Shown here: positions 7,471 through 17,504 of the stretch, in pieces
Numbering within the stretch: the stretch's first letter is position 1
Layout: every line of letters begins with the position of its first letter
Assembly: GCA_902826815.1 (NCBI GenBank)
Contig: CADEGF010000021.1
Coordinates: 1 to 64,000 of the forward strand
Origin: an uncultured Mycobacteriaceae bacterium
GTDB lineage: Bacteria > Actinomycetota > Actinomycetes > Mycobacteriales > Mycobacteriaceae
Length of the DNA: 64,000 bases
Direction: 5' to 3'
Notes under the pieces: generated by a model
What the model saw: the letters and a program-made list of their open reading frames with translations, nothing else
The model's database searches: none
Told to the model about the DNA's origin: nothing
Position numbers and translations under genes: made by a program

Positions 7471-8723
7471 AGTGACACCTCGTTCACCTGCACCGTCGAA
7501 GGGGCGGCCGTCTCGCCGGACCTTCGCCGGAATGATGCTGCGTACACCGCCGACCGAGCAGACAGCAGCGGATCCTCGGACGGCTCGATACCGTCCGGCA
7601 GCACCAACGGGTCGAAGTTGACATCCCGGGCATTGCCAGCGCGCTCACTGTCGATCGAATCGAGTACCACGGTGCCGACATCAACGACGCGCCGTTCGGG
7701 CGGCCACGCGATCGTCGCGTCACGCACGTCATCTTCGGGCTCGCCAACGGTCAACAGCAACCGCCAGCGCAACGGACCGGATCGAACGTCACGGATTGCG
7801 TTATCGAACAACCAATTCCGTCCATCACCAGGGGTGGCCGGCGCACCGACGGGCGCCATCGACTCCAGCGACCACCGCACCGGCGTGGACTGACCTGCAG
7901 CGTTGACGAAGTAGAACGCATTCAACCCGTAATAGGGACTGTCCCCAAAGCCTGCTGTCGGCGGTTGTTTCTTGTTCGTCGCCATCGCCCTGGCGGTTTC
8001 GGGGTGCGCCGCCAGAAACTGCGCCATCGCGTCGGGGTCGGGTTTTCCGGTATCGGCTGCCGGCTCGGATGCCAGTAACCGGTCATAAAACCCCTGCACC
8101 GAGTTGTCCGAGAAGACAGGGGTATTCAACATCGCGGTCCGCCATTGCCCGGCGCCCGGATACCCGAACGCCAGTCCCAGTCCCCGAGGGGTACCCAATT
8201 TGTCGGGCACGGCCGGGTTGCCGCCCGGGAGCGAAAAGCGCCCCACCACCGGTGTACGGCCAGTGCGAAAAACCGCCGCCCGACTCAACTCCACCCCGTT
8301 ACCGTTGGAATCGAAGTACCCGGCCAACGCCACCCCCTTGGCATGGTTCCGCCGAAAGCCCGGATGCAATCCGTAAACCCGTCGAAATGCGTCGATGAAC
8401 GCCTGCGGGGTCAACCGGCCACTCGACCCGACCGGTCCGCGCGCGTACAACACAGCACCCAGATCCAGGGCCAAGAAACCGCCGATTGCGGCCATACCGA
8501 GGAGTGCACCACGACGATCGATCGGGGCAGTGGCCCAAGACGAGGGAATCAGTTTGGGTCGCTCTTTCAAGATTGCGCTCCTGTCATCTGAGGTACCGAC
8601 GAATCGGTGTACGCCCGCGACGACATGTCGGTTCATTGCCATCAAGATGTGTGACTCACGACACACCAAATGCACTCGGCGAAAGTGGCTTCTGCGCATC
8701 GGACGGAGCCACCGCCGCCTCAA
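7467..8723 (-). CDS. membrane-anchored catalase-family peroxidase
   Basis: A small haem catalase-fold protein of the SrpA/minicatalase type. NHAKGVALAGYF holds the distal haem His region, GLGLAFGY and FSDNSVQGFYDRL match the core, and RSAVYAASFRR contains the expected proximal Tyr. A single N-terminal membrane helix (LLGMAAIGGFLALDLGAVLYA, about residues 73-93) would place it outside the membrane. The reading frame gives 418 residues from 8723, but the first 27 are Arg-rich and unconvincing; ATGs at 8642 or 8636 are alternatives. It shares an overlap with cytochrome b561 and heads an operon ending in a SigL-like sigma/anti-sigma pair, consistent with an oxidative-stress unit. Confidence 0.85.
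   Translation of the reverse strand: MRRRWLRPMRRSHFRRVHLVCRESHILMAMNRHVVAGVHRFVGTSDDRSAILKERPKLIPSSWATAPIDRRGALLGMAAIGGFLALDLGAVLYARGPVGSSGRLTPQAFIDAFRRVYGLHPGFRRNHAKGVALAGYFDSNGNGVELSRAAVFRTGRTPVVGRFSLPGGNPAVPDKLGTPRGLGLAFGYPGAGQWRTAMLNTPVFSDNSVQGFYDRLLASEPAADTGKPDPDAMAQFLAAHPETARAMATNKKQPPTAGFGDSPYYGLNAFYFVNAAGQSTPVRWSLESMAPVGAPATPGDGRNWLFDNAIRDVRSGPLRWRLLLTVGEPEDDVRDATIAWPPERRVVDVGTVVLDSIDSERAGNARDVNFDPLVLPDGIEPSEDPLLSARSAVYAASFRRRSGETAAPSTVQVNEVSL
8650..8665. promoter_or_regulatory. CRP-like half-symmetric site near the catalase start
   Basis: TGTGA-N6-ACACA fits the mycobacterial CRP consensus (TGTGA-N6-TCACA) with one mismatch. It lies just upstream of the ATGs at 8642/8636, so it matters only if the gene starts there. 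Weak, pattern-only evidence. Confidence 0.25.
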
Positions 8724-8829
8724 CGGCCACTGATTGGATTGGAGGATGTCCTCTCCTAGAAAGAGGGGTTACTGCGGTGTCGTTGCTGGGTTAGCCGAGG
8801 TGGTGGCACTGTCACTCTCCTTGCCCGGC

Positions 8830-10881
<2,052 letters not shown>

Positions 10882-11820
10882 TCAGTCTCGATACTTCGGT
10901 TCTGGTGGACTGGCGGGTCCGAGCACGGAAAGCCACCTGTCGTACAACGACATCCAGGTGCCGTCCCGGCGCATGCGGTCCAGGCTGGCGTTGACGGCGC
11001 GAACCAGGTCCCCTTGTGACTTGTTCACCCCGATTCCATAGGGTTCGTCCTCCAGGCTCGGTCCCACGATGTGAAGGTTGGGATCTTGCACCGCCAGTCC
11101 GGCGAGGATCGAGTTGTCGGTACTCGCCGCATCCGCCTGGCCCTGCTGAAGCATGACCAGGCAGTCGTCCCAATTCGGAACGGCGACAAGGTTTGCCGTC
11201 GGCGCGACACGAGCGACAGTGGCCAACGACGTGGTGTCCACCACCGAACACACGCGCTTTCCCGCCAGCTCGGCCGGGCCGCTAATCTGCGAATCCTTCG
11301 GCACGAGCAGCCGTTGGCTGGCATCGAAATAGACTGTGGAGAACGCGATCTGCTCGGCGCGCGCGCACGTGATCGTCATCGTCTTCGCAACGATGTCGAC
11401 ACTCTTGTCCTGCAGCGCCGAGATGCGCTCCGGCGACGTCACTAACCGAAACTCCACTTTGTCGGGATCGCCGAGGATGTCGCGGGCAATTTCGCGCGCA
11501 ATGTCGATGTCGAACCCCTGCAGTTCGCCGGAGTTGGGATCCCGGAAGCTGAAGAGGTTCGTGTTCTGGTCGACCCCGGCGATCAACCTGCCGCGGCGGA
11601 CAATCTCCTCGACGGCCGGACCCCCCGCTGTGGATGGGCGGAGACTCGCTGTGGCATCACAGCTTTCTACCGGCGCACCGGCGACGTCCGACACCACGGC
11701 CGCGCCGCTGGGCAGCGGCAGCGTGGTGCGCGACGGTGACACCTCAGCTAGCGGTTGCACGGTGGAACAGCCGGCGAGCAGGGCCGCCGCGAACACGAAC
11801 GCAGCCGCGGCGCGCATCAT
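10882..11820 (-). CDS. glnH: GlnH-type substrate-binding lipoprotein
   Basis: A 312-residue periplasmic amino-acid-binding lipoprotein (SBP family 3). The N-terminus MMRAAAAFVFAAALLAGC carries a lipobox with the lipidated Cys at residue 18. The ligand fold is readable: GRLIAGVDQNTNLFSF, GFDIDIAREIARDI, VDIVAKTMTIT, RVCSVVDTTS, and YGIGVNKSQGDLVRAVNASL. In the homologous locus GlnH binds Asp/Asn/Glu/Gln and signals through the membrane protein GlnX to PknG. It starts in the stop of glnX (ATGA overlap) and is 3 bp from the kinase gene. No ABC permease or ATPase is nearby, supporting a sensor rather than a transporter role. Confidence 0.88.
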   Translation of the reverse strand: MMRAAAAFVFAAALLAGCSTVQPLAEVSPSRTTLPLPSGAAVVSDVAGAPVESCDATASLRPSTAGGPAVEEIVRRGRLIAGVDQNTNLFSFRDPNSGELQGFDIDIAREIARDILGDPDKVEFRLVTSPERISALQDKSVDIVAKTMTITCARAEQIAFSTVYFDASQRLLVPKDSQISGPAELAGKRVCSVVDTTSLATVARVAPTANLVAVPNWDDCLVMLQQGQADAASTDNSILAGLAVQDPNLHIVGPSLEDEPYGIGVNKSQGDLVRAVNASLDRMRRDGTWMSLYDRWLSVLGPASPPEPKYRD

Positions 11821-13124
11821 TGGTACTCGTTCAGTCGTGGCCAGATACCTGCTGCAACCGCCAACGCGGCCAGCACTCCGATCGACGCGGCGCCCGGTCC
11901 GAGCAGGCTCAGCGCCGTATAGGCATGGGCGATCCCGTCGCGCTGCCGGTCCCGCAGCCGAGTGATGTCGTCGCGTAGCGCGGTGTCCAGCCGGCTGAAC
12001 TGGACGGTGGAGTGTTGCGGGTCGTCGTCTCGCGCGACAGCAACGGCACCAAGATAGTCGCCACCGGCGAGTCTGCGTCGGATGTCGTCATGCGAGCGCA
12101 CCCAGCCGCCGAACGCGTCGGCCGCGCCGTCCACCCGGTCCCGGTCGAGTGTCTGCGACAGCTGTGCAGTCCGCGCTTCGAAATTGGTTTCGGACTGGGT
12201 ATCGGATCCGCGCTTGAGCAGTCCGAGGATTTCGTCTGCACGAGCTTGCTCGGCGAGGATCCTTGCGGCCACCGCGGTGCCCAGCGGCTCGGCGCCCTCG
12301 GTTCGAGCGCCGGCGGCGGCCCGCGCTGACAGCAGACCGGCCACCCAGAGCCACATCACGAGGACCGCCACCAACACCGACGCCAACAGCAGCCCGGGGT
12401 TCAGCCGACGGTGACTTCGCTTGGTCAGGGCGACCTGAGCGACCACCAACATGCCGAGTGCGAGCAAGGATCCCGCGATGATCGCGCGCATCGGGCCCGC
12501 GGATCGTTCCGACGACATGACGGCCTCGGCCTGGGTCCGGTACAGCTGCTCGGCGGACGGGAGGATGTCCCGCTGCATCATCGCAGACGCTTCGCTGAGG
12601 TATGCGACTCCGATCGGGCGCCGAGCACGGTTGTTCGCGCGGGCGGTGGCGATCATCCCGGTGTACACCGCGAGCTGGTTGGACAGGTCCGTGAGCAGCG
12701 TCAGTGAGCGAACATCGTTGGGCGACACGCCGTTCGCGGCGGTAACCAGGCCGGCGGTCGCCTGGCCGATTGCGGCGTCGTAGCGATCCCGAACATCGGA
12801 TGGTTCGACGGCACCGGAGAGGAACGTCGTCGCCGCGGTCGTGTTGGCGACCGACAGTGCGTTGTAGATCTGTTGCGCGGCATCAGCCAACGGTTCGGTG
12901 TGCGATCGCAGGGTCTTCAGTTGGTCCCTGCGGTCGGTAACCGTGGTTGACGCGGCCACGCCGACGGCGAGCAGCCCCGCTATCAGAACGACGGCCACCA
13001 ACGCCATCCGGCCCGGCGTGGATCCGAGGAAGTCGAAGACCGGCCGATCTGATTCCGCGGGATCGACGAGCAGGGACTCGTCAAGTGTGTGCGTCTGCTG
13101 GCCCGCCAGCTCACCGCTGTGCAC
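11817..13124 (-). CDS. glnX: GlnX-type membrane signalling protein
   Basis: A 435-residue membrane protein with four predicted helices (about residues 40-62, 215-235, 245-268 and 405-425). They enclose two extracytoplasmic helical domains such as HTEPLADAAQQIYNALSVAN and ARTEGAEPLGTAVAARILAE, the layout of a four-helix-bundle sensor. In mycobacteria GlnX links extracellular amino-acid binding by GlnH to intracellular PknG. The GTG start at 13124 has GAGGTGA upstream and gives MHSGELAGQQ. The gene is first of the three-gene unit and overlaps glnH by ATGA. Assignment rests mainly on gene order and topology. Confidence 0.8.
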   Translation of the reverse strand: MHSGELAGQQTHTLDESLLVDPAESDRPVFDFLGSTPGRMALVAVVLIAGLLAVGVAASTTVTDRRDQLKTLRSHTEPLADAAQQIYNALSVANTTAATTFLSGAVEPSDVRDRYDAAIGQATAGLVTAANGVSPNDVRSLTLLTDLSNQLAVYTGMIATARANNRARRPIGVAYLSEASAMMQRDILPSAEQLYRTQAEAVMSSERSAGPMRAIIAGSLLALGMLVVAQVALTKRSHRRLNPGLLLASVLVAVLVMWLWVAGLLSARAAAGARTEGAEPLGTAVAARILAEQARADEILGLLKRGSDTQSETNFEARTAQLSQTLDRDRVDGAADAFGGWVRSHDDIRRRLAGGDYLGAVAVARDDDPQHSTVQFSRLDTALRDDITRLRDRQRDGIAHAYTALSLLGPGAASIGVLAALAVAAGIWPRLNEYQ

Positions 13125-13403
13125 TCGACATCACCTCGTCGCAGGTTGGGCACGGACCCGCGGTACCGGACTCGATCCAACCCAGATGGATCGCACGGTA
13201 ACCCATCGGAAACGTGTTGCGGTGGTGGTTGCTCGACTCAGTATCCCGCTCGCACCGGTACTCACCTCGTCGCTACCAAAAGCGCGCACCCGGCTGCACC
13301 AATGCCGCTGGCCAGGACGACTGGGGCAGGCGACCCAGCGGGCACAACGACCATCGCGGTGGGTGACAGCTGAAGAACGACCGCTGCCGTTCACAGAGGC
13401 ATG
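13125..13403. other. upstream region of the glnX-glnH-pknG operon
   Basis: About 280 bp between glnX and the tRNA terminator. It must hold the operon promoter, but I cannot pick a convincing -35/-10 pair. A 30-codon hydrophobic leftward frame (beginning MVVVPAGSPAP) exists in it but has no other support. Confidence 0.4.
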
Positions 13404-13435
13404 AAAACGGCCCCCGGAGACTTCTCCGAGGGCCG
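13404..13435 (-). terminator. intrinsic terminator of the initiator tRNA
   Basis: Inverted repeat 13408-13419 / 13424-13435 with a 4-base loop; on the leftward strand all 12 pairs form (one G-U). It is followed directly by TTTT (13404-13407). It lies 11 bp after the tRNA 3' end. Confidence 0.85.
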
Positions 13436-13446
13436 GTTCCTTTTAG

Positions 13447-13520
13447 TAGCGGGGACAGGATTCGAACCTGCGACCTCTGGGTTATGAGCCCAGCGAGCTA
13501 CCGAGCTGCTCCACCCCGCG
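13447..13520 (-). tRNA. initiator tRNA-fMet (CAT)
   Basis: A complete cloverleaf is readable on the minus strand with anticodon CAT in a GGGCTCATAACCC arm. The three consecutive G-C pairs below the anticodon loop and the unpaired 1:72 position (C opposite T) are hallmarks of the bacterial initiator rather than the elongator tRNA. The T-arm reads GGTTCGAATCC. CCA is not encoded (the 3' end continues CTAAAAGG). Confidence 0.95.
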
Positions 13521-13536
13521 TCGGGTGAACGCCAGG

Positions 13537-16500
13537 TTACCGAAGGTCAGGGTGCAGCGCCAAATCGCCCAGTGAGACGGTCGGCGTGCACCGGGCGATC
13601 CACTCCAACAGCTCCTCGGCGGGCAGCGGCTGGGTGTGCACATAGCCCTGCGTGATGGTGCAGCCGTATCGACGCAGCGCCTGCAGCGTTGCCTCGTCCT
13701 CGACGCCTTCTGCGACCAGGTCCGCGCCGAGGCTGTGCGCCAGCGCCACCGTGGACCGCACGATCGCGATGGACCGCGGATCTTCTGCCAGCCGCGATAC
13801 GAAAACCCTGTCCAGCTTGAGCTCGTCGACCGACAGATCCTGCAGCCGCGCCAGCGATGACCACCCGGTGCCGTAGTCGTCGAGCGAGATCCGCACCCCG
13901 AGACGCCGCAAGGCGAATACGGTCTTGCGGGAGCGAGACGAGTCGTTGGCGAACGTGCCCTCGGTGATCTCGAGGATCAATTCCTCCGGCGGCACATGGT
14001 GAGCGGTGAGCAGCCGGTCGACGGTGTCGACCAGGCCGAGGTCGAGCAGGTTCACCATGGACAGGTTGACCGCCACCGTCATGCGGACGCCTTTGCTGCG
14101 CCAGGCCTGCACCTGACCAAGAGCCAGGTTCACCACACAGTTGGCCACCTGCCGCATCAGGCCCGCCCGTTCGGCCGTCGGCAGGAACTCCTCGGGTAGT
14201 AGCAGTCCGCGACTCGGATGCCGCCATCGCAGCAGGGCCTCGACGCTGTGCACGCGCCCGTCGTCGGCGCAGATCTTCGGCTGGTAGTGACACGTCAGCT
14301 CGTCGTTCGACAGCGCAGCGCGCAGTTCCTCCACGAGGTAATCGTCGTTGTACTTCTCCGACCGCACCCTGCCCGCGTCGTAGACCACGACCTTTCCTGC
14401 CGCGTCTTTCGCATGCGACACAGTTCTTTCGACGCAGTTCAGCAGCTCGTTGGGATGCTCACAATGGTCGGGGTACAACGCAATTGAGATGCTGGCGTCG
14501 ACCTGCACCGTTATCGGATCGAGCTCGAACGGCGCACGCAACGTGTCGAGGATCGCGCCCGCTCGTGCGCGGGCGGTGGTGATGTCGACACCGTCGGCGA
14601 AGAGGATCGCGAACTCGTCACCTCCCGTGCGAGCGACGACGTCGTCGGGCCGAACCGCCCGGACAAGCCGCACCGCAACGTGATTCAGCAGTTGATCGCC
14701 GACATTGCGGCCCGCGAAATAGTTGATCTCCTTGAACTGGTCGATGTCGAGCAGCAGCAGCGCCCGGCTGGTCCGCGACCGGAACAACGCCGTGGACTCC
14801 TCGACGGAGACTGCCGTCAACGTCGTCGCCAACGACATCCGGTTGGGCAGCCCGGTCAACTCGTCGGTCATCGCCCGCCGATGCGCTTCCGCCGTCGCGC
14901 TGACGTCGCGGAACGTGACGGCAAACCGCCACGCGACCGCGATAAGGGTCAGCGCCGCCAGCGTCACCGCGACCCTGGACTGGTTGGCCAGCACCGCGAC
15001 CGCGAGCGCGATTCCCCCACACAGGACAGCCGGAACATAAGCCCCGAGACCGGGTTTCGGACGCGGGACGGAACCCGAGGACGGCAGCCAACCCGAGACG
15101 GCGACAAGAAGCGACGCGATCGGCCAGCCAGCGTCGATCCATGTGCCCTCGAGGTAAGTGCCCGCCGACGACTGGAACAGGTAGCCGGTGTCAGCGATCG
15201 CATACGACATGAACCCGACGACAAGAAGACCCCACCGCAGCTCTGCCCGCCAGCCCAGAATCGGCAACATTCCCGCCGTCAGAGCCAGCAACAGCAGATC
15301 CCCGACGGGATACGCGAGCCCGACGACGACGGCCGCGGGTTCGCCCTGCAGCGCGGCGTCGATCGGGCCGGTCGCGATCGCCGCGGCCACCGCACCGAGC
15401 GTCAGCCCGCAGATCAGCGCGTCGAGTCGGAACGCGGTGGGAACGCGTTTGAGCCGATCCCGCATCAGCAGCACCATGCCCGCGTAGACCAGCGGATAGA
15501 ACGCGAGATACAGCGGATCGGCGACCGACGGGATCTGACCCTCCGGCACGAAGGCGGCGTACACCACGTCGCCCGCCGCGAAGCTCGCCATTCCCGCGCC
15601 GATGAGCAGGCATGGCCAGCGCTCGGCGCGAATCTTGTACCCGCGGAACAACACGAACGCCGCCGCGGCGATGTTCAGCGCCGGATACAGGATGCTGTCG
15701 AAGACGACGTCCCGGCCCGGTTGGTCACGAAAGAGCGTCGTAGCGGTGAAGAACACCACGCCGAGTGTCAATAGACCCAAACCAGCACAGATAGCGGGTG
15801 ACGGCCACCCACCCCGGAACGGCTCCTTGACGTCCTCTCCGTCCCCCGGTGGCGAGTCCCGCGTTTGGGTCACCGACGCGGGCATCGAAATCTGTTGTTC
15901 TGCAGGCAGATCGGTGAGTTGTTGCAGTTCCCACGGCACCGGCAGATCGGGCACGAAACTGCGCACGCATCCGCCGCCGTCGCGCTTGGCGGCGTACATC
16001 GCCAAATCTGCGTTGAGCAGCAGGTCGTCGGCGGTCTGGTCGGCCTTGCTTGCCGCGACCGTCAAGCCGATGCTGGGCCGCACCGTCTGCGGAATGCCGT
16101 CGACGATGATCGGCGCGGTGAACGCGTCGAGGACACTGTTCGCCGCGGCCAGCGCGTCGACGGGCCCCTCGAAGAGCGCCGCGAACTCGTCGCCGCCGAG
16201 CCGGGCGACTGTCCACGTCGCACCGAGCGTGCTCGTCAGCCTCCCCGCGACGCGGATCAACAGTTCGTCGCCCGCGGGATGGCCAAGCGCATCGTTGACG
16301 GCCTTGAAGTTGTCCAGGTCCAGACACAGCACCGCAACGGGTTCGTCGGTGCGGCGCCTGCGACCCATCGCGCGCTCGAGCCGGTCGAGAAAGTTCGCAC
16401 GGTTCGCGAGGCCGGTGAGGTGGTCGTGATACGCCTCGCGGGCCACCTCGGAGAGCAGGTGCTGGTTCTCGGTGAGGACGAACAGCTGACGTGCAAGCAC

Positions 16501-17430
16501 TGCCACCACGAGTATCGCCTCGGCGATGAACAGCTGCCGGTGGTCGCGGTGACTGAGTTCGAAACCGATCGCGGCAACCCCGGCGGCGAGCAGCGGCAGA
16601 TACGGCAACCACACCCGCACACCGGGTTGCAGGTTCGTCACCGAGGTCTCCACAGGCCGCTCGTCGACGCTGAACAGCGCCGCGTAGGCCAACATGCCGA
16701 ATCCCGCGACGCGGACCAGGTCGACCATGCCGCCGCTGTGATACCCCCCGACGCCCGCCATATAGACGCCTGCGATATCGGCCACCCCGATGGTGGTGAC
16801 CCCGGCAGCAAGGACGGTGACACTCGCCCGGCCGAGGGGCCTCGACCACACCAGGATCGCCGTCGACATCAGAACGATGTCGACGGTGATGTGCAGGACC
16901 GTCTCCGCCGACGCGGCGGCATCGCTCCCGAGGTTCCTCAGCACGCACACCCACGAGACGACGAACAAGGACATCGCGACGATGACGCCATCGAGGATCA
17001 TCCGCCTGCGCGGCGCCTTCTCGAGATCGCCCAATAGCAATAGACACACATAGGCGGCCGCCGGAAACGCCATCAGCACGCCCTGCGTCACCGCCGGATG
17101 CCAGAGCCGGCCGTCGCGGGTGATTTCGGTGACTATCTGGCTGACCTCGCCGAGCGACCACGCAGACAGGGCAACGATCAGCGCCAGCCAGCCGTAGCGC
17201 CGTCGCCCCTGAGCCCGACGCACGGCCTTGACGGCGCAGCCGACGGCGAAGAGCAGGCAGACCAGGTAGGCGATCTCGTCGACCGGCTTGGTCCCGTAGG
17301 TGTCCTCCCACGACCACAACGCCCAGGCAGCCATGACGAGCAATGCGACGAGGTATACCGCAGCCGCGATCAAGCCGATGCGCCCCAAGCTCGCGAATCG
17401 ACGCCGCGCAGCACGCACCCAGTGCTTCAT
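13537..17430 (-). CDS. membrane c-di-GMP enzyme: GGDEF / GGDEF / EAL
   Basis: A 1297-residue protein built as membrane segment (about 10 helices, residues 15-320), GGDEF domain 1 (motif at 412-416), second membrane segment (about 545-840), GGDEF domain 2 (936-940) and EAL domain (EALLRW from 1064). GGDEF 1 keeps NDALGH but lacks an RxxD inhibitory site. GGDEF 2 has RPDD five residues before its motif (I-site) but NYFAGR instead of the usual NDxxGH. The EAL domain keeps EALLRW, NLSMVN, EITEG, DDYGTG, DELKLD and QGYxxxxP, so phosphodiesterase activity is expected. The ATG at 17430 is preferred to an upstream TTG at 17457. It likely makes and/or degrades c-di-GMP in response to a membrane signal. 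Confidence 0.9.
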   Translation of the reverse strand: MKHWVRAARRRFASLGRIGLIAAAVYLVALLVMAAWALWSWEDTYGTKPVDEIAYLVCLLFAVGCAVKAVRRAQGRRRYGWLALIVALSAWSLGEVSQIVTEITRDGRLWHPAVTQGVLMAFPAAAYVCLLLLGDLEKAPRRRMILDGVIVAMSLFVVSWVCVLRNLGSDAAASAETVLHITVDIVLMSTAILVWSRPLGRASVTVLAAGVTTIGVADIAGVYMAGVGGYHSGGMVDLVRVAGFGMLAYAALFSVDERPVETSVTNLQPGVRVWLPYLPLLAAGVAAIGFELSHRDHRQLFIAEAILVVAVLARQLFVLTENQHLLSEVAREAYHDHLTGLANRANFLDRLERAMGRRRRTDEPVAVLCLDLDNFKAVNDALGHPAGDELLIRVAGRLTSTLGATWTVARLGGDEFAALFEGPVDALAAANSVLDAFTAPIIVDGIPQTVRPSIGLTVAASKADQTADDLLLNADLAMYAAKRDGGGCVRSFVPDLPVPWELQQLTDLPAEQQISMPASVTQTRDSPPGDGEDVKEPFRGGWPSPAICAGLGLLTLGVVFFTATTLFRDQPGRDVVFDSILYPALNIAAAAFVLFRGYKIRAERWPCLLIGAGMASFAAGDVVYAAFVPEGQIPSVADPLYLAFYPLVYAGMVLLMRDRLKRVPTAFRLDALICGLTLGAVAAAIATGPIDAALQGEPAAVVVGLAYPVGDLLLLALTAGMLPILGWRAELRWGLLVVGFMSYAIADTGYLFQSSAGTYLEGTWIDAGWPIASLLVAVSGWLPSSGSVPRPKPGLGAYVPAVLCGGIALAVAVLANQSRVAVTLAALTLIAVAWRFAVTFRDVSATAEAHRRAMTDELTGLPNRMSLATTLTAVSVEESTALFRSRTSRALLLLDIDQFKEINYFAGRNVGDQLLNHVAVRLVRAVRPDDVVARTGGDEFAILFADGVDITTARARAGAILDTLRAPFELDPITVQVDASISIALYPDHCEHPNELLNCVERTVSHAKDAAGKVVVYDAGRVRSEKYNDDYLVEELRAALSNDELTCHYQPKICADDGRVHSVEALLRWRHPSRGLLLPEEFLPTAERAGLMRQVANCVVNLALGQVQAWRSKGVRMTVAVNLSMVNLLDLGLVDTVDRLLTAHHVPPEELILEITEGTFANDSSRSRKTVFALRRLGVRISLDDYGTGWSSLARLQDLSVDELKLDRVFVSRLAEDPRSIAIVRSTVALAHSLGADLVAEGVEDEATLQALRRYGCTITQGYVHTQPLPAEELLEWIARCTPTVSLGDLALHPDLR

Positions 17431-17504
17431 CGCCGCCCCAAGGTCTAGATCTCCCAAACGGCGATTTTGCCCTGATTTGGCGCTAGTAGCAAACGTCTAG
17501 CACG

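Noticed and set aside
13131-13394. Leftward frames between glnX and the initiator tRNA, including a 30-codon hydrophobic one
   Set aside because: No ribosome site or similarity is visible; the stretch is better explained as operon control region.
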